This document shows positions 17,250 through 27,310 of a stretch of 64,000 nt of DNA, one piece after another. The translations under genes were made by a program, and so were the position numbers. Under the pieces are notes generated by a model, which saw nothing but the letters and a program-made list of their open reading frames with translations, was not told the origin of the DNA and searched no databases. Numbering within the stretch: the first letter of the stretch is position 1; the number at the start of each line of letters is the position of its first letter. Origin of the DNA: Kluyveromyces lactis (Eukaryota; Ascomycota; Saccharomycetes; Saccharomycetales; Saccharomycetaceae); NCBI RefSeq assembly GCF_000002515.2, contig NC_006042.1, forward strand, positions 1,364,001-1,428,000, in the 5' to 3' direction.

Positions 17250-20200
17250 ATGCCTCGTTTGCTCCGTAGGAAAAGGGGGAAAGATGAAGTATTGGATGTT
17301 AACCATTCCCGCAATTCATTAACTTTACAAGTTCAAGTGCATCAAGCTCGGAATTTCACGATAAATGAAGCTGTTTGCAATCCATTGTGCTTGGTAACGT
17401 TCAATAACGTTACCAAGACCACTAAAAAAGTAAAGAATAGCACTCAACCACAATGGAAATCGACTTTGAAATTGAAGCTATCGAATTCTCCGTTATCTCA
17501 ATACCTACGGTTAATTATTTATGATTCTGATAACACTAATTTCCTATACTTGGCAGAATGTAAGATTTCAATTCTAACTTTGTTCAGGACTAGTAGAACC
17601 CATTTTAAATTCACTAAAGATGCACAGTGGTATCCTATGTTCAATAGGAACATTTTGAGGGAGAAGAATTTGTCATGGATGGATCCGAAGGCACTGCCGT
17701 ATAATTTTGGGGAATTGCAATTATCTTTCAAATTGACTTCTAGTAACAATGATGACTCGGATACATTGACAAGCTTCCATCTGTGGAACACGAAATTGAT
17801 GCATAATGTTGATTATGAAATTATGAAGAAGGGTGTATTTAGCGATGATGTTATAGAGGATGAATTGGACTTTCAGGACGTCTTAGATGAGAATGACCTT
17901 CTGGACGTTTTAAAGGTTGATGATTTGGATCAAGATATGGAACTTGCCATGGATATTAGTAATGAGGATGCGTTGAGCGTAGATGAGGAAGGGGATATTA
18001 TGGGAGAAGAGGAGGAAGCAGCACTCATAGAAGATCCTGAAATATTCGACACCATCGGTGCCGTATATGGACTTGATACCGTTTCGTTATCTTCAAATGC
18101 CTCCGTATCTTCTTCCTCATCTTCTACTTCGTCATCGATTTCAGAAACACCTTCGATATCATCTCTGTATTCTGTTGAAAAGGGTATGGATGAAAACCTA
18201 GCCTCGTTGAACGAGTTTCATATTTACAATGGTTTCGATTCTACTCCATCATTCCCTCGTGAATATAGTACGCCGAACGAATCATCTGCATCATTGACTC
18301 AAGATCAAGATGGCTTCAGGGATGAAGATGATAAAAAGTTACTAAGTAGAAGAAGGAAACGAATACCAAAAAGAAAAAGATCTATCCATAGTTTTGAAGT
18401 ATCAAAGAGAGAACATTCATTGGGTGTAGTAGTTATGACCTTGAAGAGTATTACAAACCTTCCATTGGTTAAGAAGAAAATGTCAAAAACAGGCTATGAT
18501 ATGGATCCGTTCGTTATAATTACATTTGGTAGGAGAGTGTTTAAAAGCTCTTACAAGAGACATACTTTGAACCCGGAGTACAACGAAGTTTGTGCATTTG
18601 AAGTATATCCAGAGGAAAGACACTTCGAACTTGTCCTTAAAGTACTTGATAAGGATGCCTTTTCATTCCATGACAAAATTGCCACTGCTTCAATATCTTG
18701 GACTTCATTGGTGGGAAAGTACCAAATAGGTGAAATCATGAATATAGACTTACCTTTGAACCTAAACAAGACATCAGACGAACATAATTCTGTTGCCTCC
18801 TTGAATTTCCAGTTTTTGCCATACAGCGAGTTGAAAAGACACTTCTGGACGAACTCATTAGATTCACTTACAACTCAAAAAGATTTTGACATAGTGGAAC
18901 TTGGTATGTTGTTGGAACAAATAGGACAATTCACATCTAATGAAATTAATGAGTTCTTTCATTTTTACAACAAAGTGCCCTGGTCTCGTGAGAAACTTAC
19001 AATATCTGAGCTTGTTGTCTATTTAGAGAATTGGACTGAAAATAATAAAACTTCTTCTCCGTTCAACAATATACAAACGTGTCCCCTGTGTGGTAGAAAA
19101 GTTCACAAATCTAGAAATGTTGTGAATTCTAAACTAAACAAGGAAAACGACTTGATTGCCCACTTTGCGATTTGTCAATTAAAAAGAGCACACTCAAGAA
19201 GAACATTTTTGACACCATCATACGTCTCCATTAACTCAGCATCGCGCAGGTGGTTCTCAAAGTTCTTAATCAAATTAACCTATGGGAAGTACGCTTTGGG
19301 TTCAAATAATGCAAATATCTTGGTTCAGGATAGAGATTCGGGCATCATTATAGAGGAGAAAATTAGTGCACATGTCAAGGTCGGAATTCGAATTATCTAT
19401 AATGGAAAAGGTGTTAGATCAAAGAAATTCAAGAACTTGTTGCGTAAACAAACTATCAAACAGGGGAAAAAGTTTGATGCACCATCTTCGGTAAAATATA
19501 TTCCATCATTCATCAGGTTCCATTCGCTTGATATGAGTGAATGTTTAGAAGTCGAATACAAATCATTTAATGACTTCTTCTACAGGAAACTAAAACCTGG
19601 TAGCAGAATACCAGAATCCACAATTCCAGGTATCCTGCTTTCACCAGCAGATTGCAGGGCAACAGTGTTTCCCACAGTTCATAAAGCACAAGAAATTTGG
19701 ATCAAAGGAAGACAGTTTAGCGTCTCCAAACTTCTTGGAGATTGTCCTCATAAACCGCAGTTTACCGAGCACAACTCTAGTATTGCGATCTTCAGATTAG
19801 CACCACAGGATTACCACCGTTTCCATGCACCATGCGATGGTGTTGTTGGAAAAGTATATAACATCTCCGGGGAATACTACACCGTCAATCCAATGGCTAT
19901 TAGAACTAAACTTGATGTTTTCGGTGAAAATATCCGTTGCATAGTGCCAATCACGTCTCCTGAATTTGGAACTATTCTATATATAGCAGTTGGTGCCATG
20001 ATGGTTGGTTCGATCATATTAACTTGTAAAGAAGGTGACACAATCGTGAGAGGCCAAGAAATGGGGTATTTCAAATTTGGCGGTTCTACCATTATCGTTC
20101 TCGTCCCTCATCAAAAAATCTTCTTTGATTCAGATCTTATCAAAAATTCCGATGAGATGGTAGAAACATTGTTGAAAGTCGGAATGAGTGTTGGCCATAT

Positions 20201-20360
20201 CCCATCTCAACCAGAGCATCCAAGAATAAAGAAACACATTGAAGACAAAGTAGAAATCGAAAGGATCAAAAGGATCATTACTGTCACTGACGAAAATGTG
20301 TCTGCTTTAGGATCAGTTCCTTGGGAATACGATCAGCTCAAAAATCTCTCAACCAGCTAA
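17250..20360 (+). CDS. PSD2: Phosphatidylserine decarboxylase 2, C2-domain type
   Basis: Converts phosphatidylserine to phosphatidylethanolamine in Golgi/vacuole/endosome membranes, as distinct from mitochondrial Psd1. The 1036-residue protein shows a first C2 domain (about 26-135) and an acidic Ser-rich linker. A second C2 domain (about 390-510) has DPFVIITFGRRVFKSSYKR. A CPLCGR...H...C zinc-like cluster lies near 610-655. The decarboxylase domain (about 760-1010) contains HRFHAP, and the self-cleavage motif GGST falls at residues 944-947, where S946 should become the pyruvoyl group. GGST in place of LGST is the normal form for Psd2-type enzymes. S. cerevisiae Psd2 is longer (about 1138). 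LSO2 before and MSM1 after match S. cerevisiae order, with POL31 inserted between. Confidence 0.95.
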   Translation: MPRLLRRKRGKDEVLDVNHSRNSLTLQVQVHQARNFTINEAVCNPLCLVTFNNVTKTTKKVKNSTQPQWKSTLKLKLSNSPLSQYLRLIIYDSDNTNFLYLAECKISILTLFRTSRTHFKFTKDAQWYPMFNRNILREKNLSWMDPKALPYNFGELQLSFKLTSSNNDDSDTLTSFHLWNTKLMHNVDYEIMKKGVFSDDVIEDELDFQDVLDENDLLDVLKVDDLDQDMELAMDISNEDALSVDEEGDIMGEEEEAALIEDPEIFDTIGAVYGLDTVSLSSNASVSSSSSSTSSSISETPSISSLYSVEKGMDENLASLNEFHIYNGFDSTPSFPREYSTPNESSASLTQDQDGFRDEDDKKLLSRRRKRIPKRKRSIHSFEVSKREHSLGVVVMTLKSITNLPLVKKKMSKTGYDMDPFVIITFGRRVFKSSYKRHTLNPEYNEVCAFEVYPEERHFELVLKVLDKDAFSFHDKIATASISWTSLVGKYQIGEIMNIDLPLNLNKTSDEHNSVASLNFQFLPYSELKRHFWTNSLDSLTTQKDFDIVELGMLLEQIGQFTSNEINEFFHFYNKVPWSREKLTISELVVYLENWTENNKTSSPFNNIQTCPLCGRKVHKSRNVVNSKLNKENDLIAHFAICQLKRAHSRRTFLTPSYVSINSASRRWFSKFLIKLTYGKYALGSNNANILVQDRDSGIIIEEKISAHVKVGIRIIYNGKGVRSKKFKNLLRKQTIKQGKKFDAPSSVKYIPSFIRFHSLDMSECLEVEYKSFNDFFYRKLKPGSRIPESTIPGILLSPADCRATVFPTVHKAQEIWIKGRQFSVSKLLGDCPHKPQFTEHNSSIAIFRLAPQDYHRFHAPCDGVVGKVYNISGEYYTVNPMAIRTKLDVFGENIRCIVPITSPEFGTILYIAVGAMMVGSIILTCKEGDTIVRGQEMGYFKFGGSTIIVLVPHQKIFFDSDLIKNSDEMVETLLKVGMSVGHIPSQPEHPRIKKHIEDKVEIERIKRIITVTDENVSALGSVPWEYDQLKNLSTS

Positions 20361-20545
20361 TTAATTTTCCCATCCGAATCCACTTTGCACCGTCTTCATC
20401 GTCCTTGTTATTGTCAATTCAACTGTATTCGAAACTTTTAAGCTTGCGTTTCTCCCATATTCCTATATAATTCCATATATATATATATGCATATACATAC
20501 GCTTACAGTCACGTGAGTGGTATTTCTTCCATTGAAAAATGTTAT

Positions 20546-20551
20546 ACGCGT
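20546..20551. promoter_or_regulatory. MCB (ACGCGT) in POL31 promoter
   Basis: A perfect MCB core about 105 bases before the POL31 start. A TCACGTGA palindrome (Cbf1/bHLH type) lies at about 20509-20516 just upstream. DNA polymerase delta genes are classic MBF targets, so G1/S control is a reasonable inference. Confidence 0.55.
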
Positions 20552-20655
20552 CTTTAAAGACGTTTTATTTATTTGATGCAATTTTATTAGATCGACAACT
20601 TTGATGATGAAGCTGCACAAGGAACTAAGGTACACAGAGACGGCTGAACTTATCA

Positions 20656-22121
20656 ATGGATTCATTGTTGAAATCATTCTCGTATGTTTTTTGAGTTTAC
20701 TTTAGTAAATCACTTTTTTGGCTTAAGGTAAAGTACTAACGAATAAGTCACAATTCAGTCAGCAAAGAAGCGAAGATGACATTCAAACCGTACGAAGTTC
20801 TGTGAATGTCAACCATGACAGACCTAATGAATACGCTCTTGATATGAAAAATAGGAACTATGATATGCAATTCTACAAGATGTATCAATATCGACTTAAC
20901 GTTTTAAGAAACCGTGTGGAGAGCTGTTGCCAGTCGAAGTGGAACAGCGAGTTCCGACTTCAAGGTAGAAAAGTCGTCAAAAAAAGCAAGGTATTAGATA
21001 TACAAGCTGGGGAACCATGCTGGTGTATTGGCACTGTGTATTGTGAAATGCAATACAAGCCGAACATTCTGCAGGAAATCGTCGATGACACATATGGCGC
21101 ACCAGACTTAATCAAGAGCTATACAGATCCTGAGGGTACTGACGAGATCATGTTAGATGACGAAAGTGGTCGAGTTATCTTGGTTGGTGAGCTGGTAAGA
21201 AAAACACCTTTTGTGAGCGGTACAGTTGTGGGCATCTTAGGTATGGAAGCAGATGCAGGAACTTTCCAAGTTTTGGATATATGTTATCCTCAGGCTCTAC
21301 CGCAAAAGTCACTTCCACCGTTACCAGGAAAGAAAATTGCATTGATATCTGGTATCAACGCTACACCAAGAAGTCCAATTTTATCTTTAAGGATGCAATT
21401 ACTTCAGGATGCTTTGACCGGTGAATTAAGTACGAACAGCGGTCTAAATGAAGTATCCAGATGTATCATTCTTGGAAACTCGTTAAACCCTGGGGAAAAT
21501 CGTCAAGATTTACCAGGATCGCTGAGAGAATTTACACCATTCCTATCGAACATATTGAAAAGTTTACCTGTAGATCTTCTTCCTGGAGAGAATGATCCTA
21601 GTGACAGGAGCTTACCTCAACAGCCTTTACATAAAGCTCTTTTCGATGACGCATTGAGCCCTTATTTTGATCTAGAAAATGCAGACATCTTTCACTCTGT
21701 TTCCAATCCTTACTGGTTTGATATAGAAGGATTGCAGCTGTTGGCTACAAGCGGGCAACAGATAAACGATATTACGAAATATGTCATTCCGTTTTATGAA
21801 GAAACAAAATCTCTAAAGGGGGACACGATTGATCACAGACTCGATTTAGCCGAAGCTACATTAAAATGGCAAAACATAGCACCAACGGCTCCGGACACTC
21901 TATGGTGCTACCCATATTCAGACAATGATCCGTTCATTCTCAAAGAATGGCCACATGTATATATAATTGGAAACCAGCCAGAATTTGGCTATCGCAAAAC
22001 TCAACTAGAGGGAGCAGTGGAGGTGTTGATAGTCTCAGTTCCAGAGTTTTCCACTACTGGACAATACCTGGTATTAGATTTGGATAGCCTAGTTCCAGAA
22101 GTCCATACAATAGCTGTGTGA
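20656..22121 (+). CDS. POL31: DNA polymerase delta small subunit Pol31 (two exons)
   Basis: Second subunit (B-subunit, inactivated phosphoesterase plus OB fold) of DNA polymerase delta, also shared with Pol zeta. The main frame opens without an ATG near its N-terminus and begins in the middle of a conserved region, so a 5' exon was sought. Exon 1 is 20656-20681 and encodes MDSLLKSF plus two bases of the next codon. Exon 2 is 20759-22121. The spliced protein has 462 residues (S. cerevisiae 487). Its start resembles S. cerevisiae MDALLTKF, and the QQRSEDD junction continues in frame. Recognisable blocks include GEPCWCIGTVYCEM, ILGMEADAGTFQVLDICYP, PGENDPSD and QNIAPTAPDTLWCYPY. The gene lies between PSD2 and MSM1. 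In S. cerevisiae the gene (YJR006W) is on another chromosome. Confidence 0.93.
20682..20758 (+). other. POL31 spliceosomal intron (77 nt)
   Basis: It starts GTATGT (20682-20687), has the consensus branch site TACTAAC (20734-20740), and ends ATTCAG (20753-20758), 18 bases after the branch site. Splicing restores the frame and an N-terminus like the S. cerevisiae one. The next AG, four bases downstream, would break the frame. Confidence 0.92.
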
Positions 22122-22168
22122 CTTTATAGATTATTATTTACATGGATTAACTTCATCTGTACTATTTA

Positions 22169-23875
22169 TTATTCATTATGAAGTCTGAACGGCACTCTTT
22201 GTATCGGAACCTCTTTGTGTCTCTGATTCGTGGTCATGCCATAAGAGTCATCAGAGCCATAGCTAGTATAACTCAAAGTCCTTCTATCAGAGCTAACATC
22301 TAATCTGTTTAGTAGCCTTTCGGCAATGTTGGGAATTATTGGTTGTGAAAAGATCAGGCTAATCCTGGCAGCCTCCATTGCGCTGTAAACGATCAAATCC
22401 TTTTCAAGGCCCTTTTTAGACCAAGGTTCGGTTGATTGAATAAAACTGTTTGCTTCGTTAATAATGTTCCATAAGATTTTTTGGGCGCCAGTTATATCGT
22501 ATTGCTGGAAACAATTGTTAACACTCTCAGTGCAGTTGTCTAGACTTTTTAATAAAGCGGTGAATTCAGCCTGAGATTCCTTAGGGAAGACCGAACTTAG
22601 TTCCTCGATGGGTTTTCCAGAAAATAGTTCAACTCCTGAGGCTAGAGAGAATTTCTTACCGCCGCAACGGTTTATCAAGTTACCCAACTTCGAGCAAAGA
22701 AGCTCCCTGGTTTCCCACAGGTTTTTTTCAATAAAGTTTCCATCACTTTCGATATTAGAGTTCTCAAGTAGATACCATCTTGTTGTATCTGCTCCATAAT
22801 ATGAGATAATCTGAATAGGATCCACCACGTTTCCAAGACTTTTACTCATCTTCACTCCTCCACTTAGCCAATGGCCGTGAACAACAACTCTGTTTGGTAA
22901 AGGTAATTTCGCCGCCAACAAGAACGCAGGCCAATATACTGTGTGGAACTTGATAATATCCTTGCCAATAACGTGTTCCGTGTTTTCCCACCACTCTTTT
23001 GGCTTTTCGATAAAACTTCTGTTATTGTGCAAAACTTGTGTCGAGTCTACGTCATTTCTAATTGCATCGATACCACCAATAGAGGTAAGGTAATTACATA
23101 GCGCATCAAACCACACATACACTTTTTGAGATTCATCCTCTGGTACGGGTATACCCCATTGTAGCCGAGTCGCAGGACGCGATACAGATATATCCCGCAG
23201 TTCATTGGATTCAAGTTCTCTCAGGATTTGCGAATGTCTTAAAGGAGGATAAATGAATGTTGGATTCTCTCTTAATAATTTGATCAATGGTTCTTGAAAC
23301 GCTGATAGCTTGAAGAAGTAGTTTAGTTCAGATTGATATGTAACCTCGTTCCTAGATTCGGAGTTGATGTATTTAGCATCAGGATCGAAGCTACCGTCAT
23401 ATGGTATTGGTGGACCGTCGATAGTCAACTTTAAGATTTTCGTATCTGGATAAAATGTCTCATCAGAAACAGAATACCAGCCTTTATGCTCCCCCTTATA
23501 AATGTACCCGTTATTGTAGCATAGGTTCCAGAGCTTTTTCACATTATTTACATGATCTGGATCAGTGGTTCTTATGAATCTGGTAAACTTAATATTAGCG
23601 TCCTTGTCTAAATGAACGAAATGCTCGCACAACTCATCAACAAAAGCTTTGGGATTACTGTAACCTTTCTGCTGAGCAGCCAGTTGAATTTTCAAACCAT
23701 GCTCGTCTACACCGGTCGTGAAGCAAGTATCCTGGCCGGCAAGTTTCTTCCATCTATTTTGCACATCACACAGTAGACTGCTGTAAAGGTGCCCTAAATG
23801 AGGTTTTGCATTGGGATAAAATATTGGAGTGGTAATGTGAAATTTCGATACCGCTCGTACCGCTTTAGAAGTCAT
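22169..23875 (-). CDS. MSM1: Mitochondrial methionyl-tRNA synthetase
   Basis: Class I aminoacyl-tRNA synthetase that charges mitochondrial tRNA-Met. The 568-residue protein has a short basic N-terminus (MTSKAVRAVSKFH) compatible with matrix import. HIGH-type HLGH is in the PNAKPHLGHLYSS region near residue 26, and the KMSKS loop is in VKMSKSLGNVVDP. It also shows FTTGVDEHGLKIQ, YVWFDALCNYL and VHGHWLSGG, all typical of MetRS. An upstream TTG extends the frame by three codons, but the ATG at 23875 is chosen. Length is close to S. cerevisiae Msm1 (575). It lies convergent to POL31 and head-to-tail with RBG2, in the block MSM1-YIP1-RBG2 known from S. cerevisiae YGR171-173. Confidence 0.95.
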   Translation of the reverse strand: MTSKAVRAVSKFHITTPIFYPNAKPHLGHLYSSLLCDVQNRWKKLAGQDTCFTTGVDEHGLKIQLAAQQKGYSNPKAFVDELCEHFVHLDKDANIKFTRFIRTTDPDHVNNVKKLWNLCYNNGYIYKGEHKGWYSVSDETFYPDTKILKLTIDGPPIPYDGSFDPDAKYINSESRNEVTYQSELNYFFKLSAFQEPLIKLLRENPTFIYPPLRHSQILRELESNELRDISVSRPATRLQWGIPVPEDESQKVYVWFDALCNYLTSIGGIDAIRNDVDSTQVLHNNRSFIEKPKEWWENTEHVIGKDIIKFHTVYWPAFLLAAKLPLPNRVVVHGHWLSGGVKMSKSLGNVVDPIQIISYYGADTTRWYLLENSNIESDGNFIEKNLWETRELLCSKLGNLINRCGGKKFSLASGVELFSGKPIEELSSVFPKESQAEFTALLKSLDNCTESVNNCFQQYDITGAQKILWNIINEANSFIQSTEPWSKKGLEKDLIVYSAMEAARISLIFSQPIIPNIAERLLNRLDVSSDRRTLSYTSYGSDDSYGMTTNQRHKEVPIQRVPFRLHNE

Positions 23876-24150
23876 ACTTGGCAAGTGAAAGAGTTGCTAG
23901 TTGTTGATTTCGTTCTGCAGTGTTTATTCTTGTTTGTCTTTTCTCATAATGTTCGGTATAAAGATATTTTCAGAGGTTTTGTTAAACTAAAAGTCAGTTT
24001 TCCTACGTTAGATATTCGATCAAGAACCTTCACTTAAATTAGAAAATGTGAACGGTTATGGAGGCATATATACTTATTTGATTATGCTAATACATCCATA
24101 AATTAGTACCCATTTGCTGGAATATCTCCCAACAAAAGTGTTAAATATAA

Positions 24151-25260
24151 TTATTTAGTGAACAAACTGACAACGTCCTCATCTTGGATTTTATGATTTA
24201 GCCCACATTTCTGTGGGGAATGCTTAGCCGATGAACCCCATACTAAGGCGTACTTGAATTTATCTTTAAAATCTCTGTGAATATTGTGGCAAAGATCACC
24301 TATGGAGCTGTTACTCCTAACAACCAATGGGTCTGAGAAATCTGGCTTTATACCACGCTTCTTTGTATATACACGGTTCAAATTTAATTGATACCAGATT
24401 TCATCTACCACGTCATCCAATCCTAAGTCATCCTCACATGACATGACCACTGTGTTTGGTTCTCTTGCTAGTCTATCTGCTTCTTCTAATGAGACAGCAT
24501 CAATTTTGTTGTACACGTAGAGGCATTTGATATAATTTCTATGCTGTTCGTTAAGAGTATCAATGAAGTCATCAATGGTACATTGGTCATCACGCACTAA
24601 GACATCAGCATTATGAATACGATAATCCCTAAGAATTAACTTGATGGCATCCTCAGTTAAATTGGATTTCGATGGGGATGTAAATGTGATCTTTATACCA
24701 CCGGTTTCTTTCTTTTTGAAGTAAATGTTCGGCTTCTCTTTATTCAAACGGATTCCAACTGCCTCTAATTCTTTTTCCAATGATTCCCTTTGATGCGCAC
24801 CCTTCGTAGCATCAAGAACCATCAAGATTAAATCAGCTGTTCTTGCCGTGGACACCACTTGTCTACCACGACCTTTGCCCTGAGAAGCACCATAAATAAT
24901 ACCTGGTAGATCCACCACTTGAATCTCGGCCCCCTGGTACTTCAATACACCTGGGACGGACGTTAATGTTGTAAAAGCATAGTGTGCAATTTCAGACTTT
25001 GTGGATGTAATCTTACCCAATAAAGATGACTTACCAACGGATGGATAACCAATCAAAACGACACGAGCATCGCCAGATTTTGCAACCTCGAAGCCCGATC
25101 CACCGCCAGAACCACCACTACCTGCCTCATCTGCCAAAAGTTGTTGTCTGTATCTAGCTAGCTTACCCTTCAATAAACCCAAATGATGCTCTGTAGCTTT
25201 ATTCTTTTGGGTACGGGCCATCTCTTCTTCGATGGCCTTGATCTTATCTATAACACCCAT
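24151..25260 (-). CDS. RBG2: DRG-family ribosome-associated GTPase Rbg2
   Basis: Developmentally regulated GTP-binding (DRG) protein; in S. cerevisiae Rbg2 pairs with Gir2 and acts in translation under stress. The 369-residue protein begins [20 protein letters not shown] and has the G1 loop GYPSVGKSS near 72-80. It also has switch II DLPGI, the NKIDA (NKxD) motif and a C-terminal TGS domain ending EDVVSLFTK. The near-identity to S. cerevisiae Rbg2 as I recall it, and the adjacent YIP1 and MSM1, separate it from Rbg1. A glycine-rich loop follows the N-terminal helix. Confidence 0.96.
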   Translation of the reverse strand: MGVIDKIKAIEEEMARTQKNKATEHHLGLLKGKLARYRQQLLADEAGSGGSGGGSGFEVAKSGDARVVLIGYPSVGKSSLLGKITSTKSEIAHYAFTTLTSVPGVLKYQGAEIQVVDLPGIIYGASQGKGRGRQVVSTARTADLILMVLDATKGAHQRESLEKELEAVGIRLNKEKPNIYFKKKETGGIKITFTSPSKSNLTEDAIKLILRDYRIHNADVLVRDDQCTIDDFIDTLNEQHRNYIKCLYVYNKIDAVSLEEADRLAREPNTVVMSCEDDLGLDDVVDEIWYQLNLNRVYTKKRGIKPDFSDPLVVRSNSSIGDLCHNIHRDFKDKFKYALVWGSSAKHSPQKCGLNHKIQDEDVVSLFTK

Positions 25261-25924
25261 GGTTGTTGTTTTATTATGTATAAATCACCGATTCTTCCAC
25301 CTCTATTTGTCAGGAGCAACGCTACTAAACTTCACTCAGATAATATTCTGACAGTCTGACAATATTTAATTTGGTATTGCCCTAAACCCTAACACTTTGT
25401 TTGGGACTAAAAGTTGAAAGCTTCTCTCAATTCATGCGATGCCTTTCTGGTTCTAGTCGAAGCTAGTTTTTTCTGTCAAAGACAAATACTGGAAATTGGT
25501 TAAATGTAAAGATAAAAATACAGAAATGTTGAATAGGATAGATAGGATGCTATTAGGAACCTACATTTGGTTCTTTTGTAGCTAGTAAAGTACTTAAAGC
25601 AGGTTTATGAGGCCATTGAAATCATAAGTGGCTTACACAGCTTAATTTTAGCCATTTGAAACAGACATAACACCCTTACATTACATATTAATTCGACATG
25701 TTTTTCCAATTACATGTCAACCACCATGAAAAAAAAAGGAAAACAAAAGTTTGAATCTGAACCTTTTCTATTGCCGTGAAAACAATGAACAAAGCAGACA
25801 GATAACCTTGATAAAAGCCAAGCAAATCCAGCATATATCTTAATACGTTGAGCATCACAAGCAAAATTGCTTGACTTTGTGTTTTTGTCTTTCCTCTCCT
25901 GGACCAATAAATATCGAATAAAAG
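25261..25924. other. Divergent promoter region RBG2 / YIP1
   Basis: 664 bases between divergent genes. A short minus-strand frame overlaps the YIP1 start and is spurious. No known motif cluster is recognised. Confidence 0.55.
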
Positions 25925-26728
25925 ATGTCATATCACCAACCTTCAATTCCCTCCATTGATGCAAATAGTAACACGAACGGGTTTTACCAGCCATCACAAC
26001 AGTATTCGTTCCCTCAAGGATCTATGGCTTTTGGAAATGGGATGCAGGGATCTGGCATGGATTTCGGTGGCAGTAAACCTAGTGGTACGCCAGCTAATTT
26101 CACAAATGAGCAGTTGACACCAGGTCTTTTTAATGCCTTATCTACCCGTGGGTATTCATTCGAACCTTCTTTGCTTGAAGAATTGGGAATCAATTTCAAC
26201 CGTATAATTGCTAAGACAAAATTTGTGTTAGTACCGCTTTCTCACAAAGGTTTATCGAAAGAAATCCAGGAGGATTCCGATCTTGCTGGGCCCATTATCT
26301 TTTGGTTAATGTTCGGAATATTATTACTTACAGCAGGGAAAGTACATTTTGGCTACATTTATGGTGTTGCATTGTTTGGTTCTCTGTCACTACATACACT
26401 TCTCAAATACATGAGTGATGGTGCCCATCAACTGCAACAACAAGCTTCTGCTGCTGGACCATCCTCCTCCGGAATCTCGTATCTGAGAAGTGCATCGATT
26501 TTGGGTTATGCTTTCCTACCACTCTGTGTGTTGGCCTCACTTGGTGTATTTGCGAACCTCAACAACACATTTGGATACATTCTAGGACTATTGACTGTTC
26601 TGTGGTCAACCTGGTCCTCATCTGGACTATTCACTGTATCATTGGATCTTCACAACGTCAGAATCCTAATAGCCTACCCACTGCTAATCTTCTACAGTGT
26701 ATTTGCTCTCATGGCAATCTTCGTATAA
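25925..26728 (+). CDS. YIP1: Yip1, Rab-GTPase-interacting Golgi membrane protein
   Basis: Integral membrane protein that binds Ypt1/Ypt31 and is needed for COPII vesicle biogenesis and ER-Golgi fusion. The 267-residue protein has a polar N-terminal half rich in S, G, Q and P. Then comes the conserved PGLFNALSTRGYSFEPSLLEELGIN block, and a Yip1 domain with about five hydrophobic spans from residue 120 to the end (for example IIFWLMFGILLLTAGKVHFG and LGLLTVLWSTWSS). It ends in a hydrophobic FALMAIFV. S. cerevisiae Yip1 is 248 residues, and the difference is in the N-terminal part. It is divergent from RBG2. Confidence 0.95.
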   Translation: MSYHQPSIPSIDANSNTNGFYQPSQQYSFPQGSMAFGNGMQGSGMDFGGSKPSGTPANFTNEQLTPGLFNALSTRGYSFEPSLLEELGINFNRIIAKTKFVLVPLSHKGLSKEIQEDSDLAGPIIFWLMFGILLLTAGKVHFGYIYGVALFGSLSLHTLLKYMSDGAHQLQQQASAAGPSSSGISYLRSASILGYAFLPLCVLASLGVFANLNNTFGYILGLLTVLWSTWSSSGLFTVSLDLHNVRILIAYPLLIFYSVFALMAIFV

Positions 26729-27310
26729 AATAAAATGACAAGAATTGACATGTAATGACTTCTTACATCTTTCTGGTCCCATTCGCAAGATAAATATGAC
26801 TACATACTCACTAGCATGAAATAGATTATTATCAATATCTTCAAATTGATCCAGACTCGGCAGTTTCCCTTAATAGTGAGACAAGAATGCAAGGGTCGAC
26901 GAGGTAGTGCTGATATTTGGATTGGTAATCAAAGGTTGCAGACAGTTGCATCTTCCTAATAATGAGGTTTTGTCTTTCTTCCGTTATTCGAATATGGGAA
27001 TAAATTAGTACGACTGTTTCAGAAAGTACCTTGACAGTTAAATGAGCATATTTAAATGAGAGCTTTGATAGTACAACAATATGCTTTTTGCGAACAATAA
27101 TAACAAAGACTGCCACCGCCAGCACTTGATATCATTAGTAATGAGTCGGAAATAAGAGAGAACCAATTTCCGTCTGCATGTATAAATAGGAACCGTTACA
27201 TCAAGTATGGTTTTCGGGATTTCGGTTAGTGTCAGATACAAACATATGGAGCATACAATAAGCATAAAAGACGCAGGAATACAGTGGCACATACATCGTA
27301 AAAACTTATT
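26729..27310. other. Intergenic region upstream of the flavoprotein gene
   Basis: 582 bases. Apart from the Yap1-type site listed separately, nothing is recognised. Two minus-strand frames here (26841-27125 and 27038-27292) look like chance frames. Confidence 0.55.
27135..27141. promoter_or_regulatory. Yap1-type site TTAGTAA
   Basis: TTAGTAA is a canonical Yap1 recognition element. It lies 170 bases before a gene whose product is a disulfide flavoprotein, the kind of gene Yap1 controls under oxidative stress. A single 7-base match, so moderate confidence only. Confidence 0.45.
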
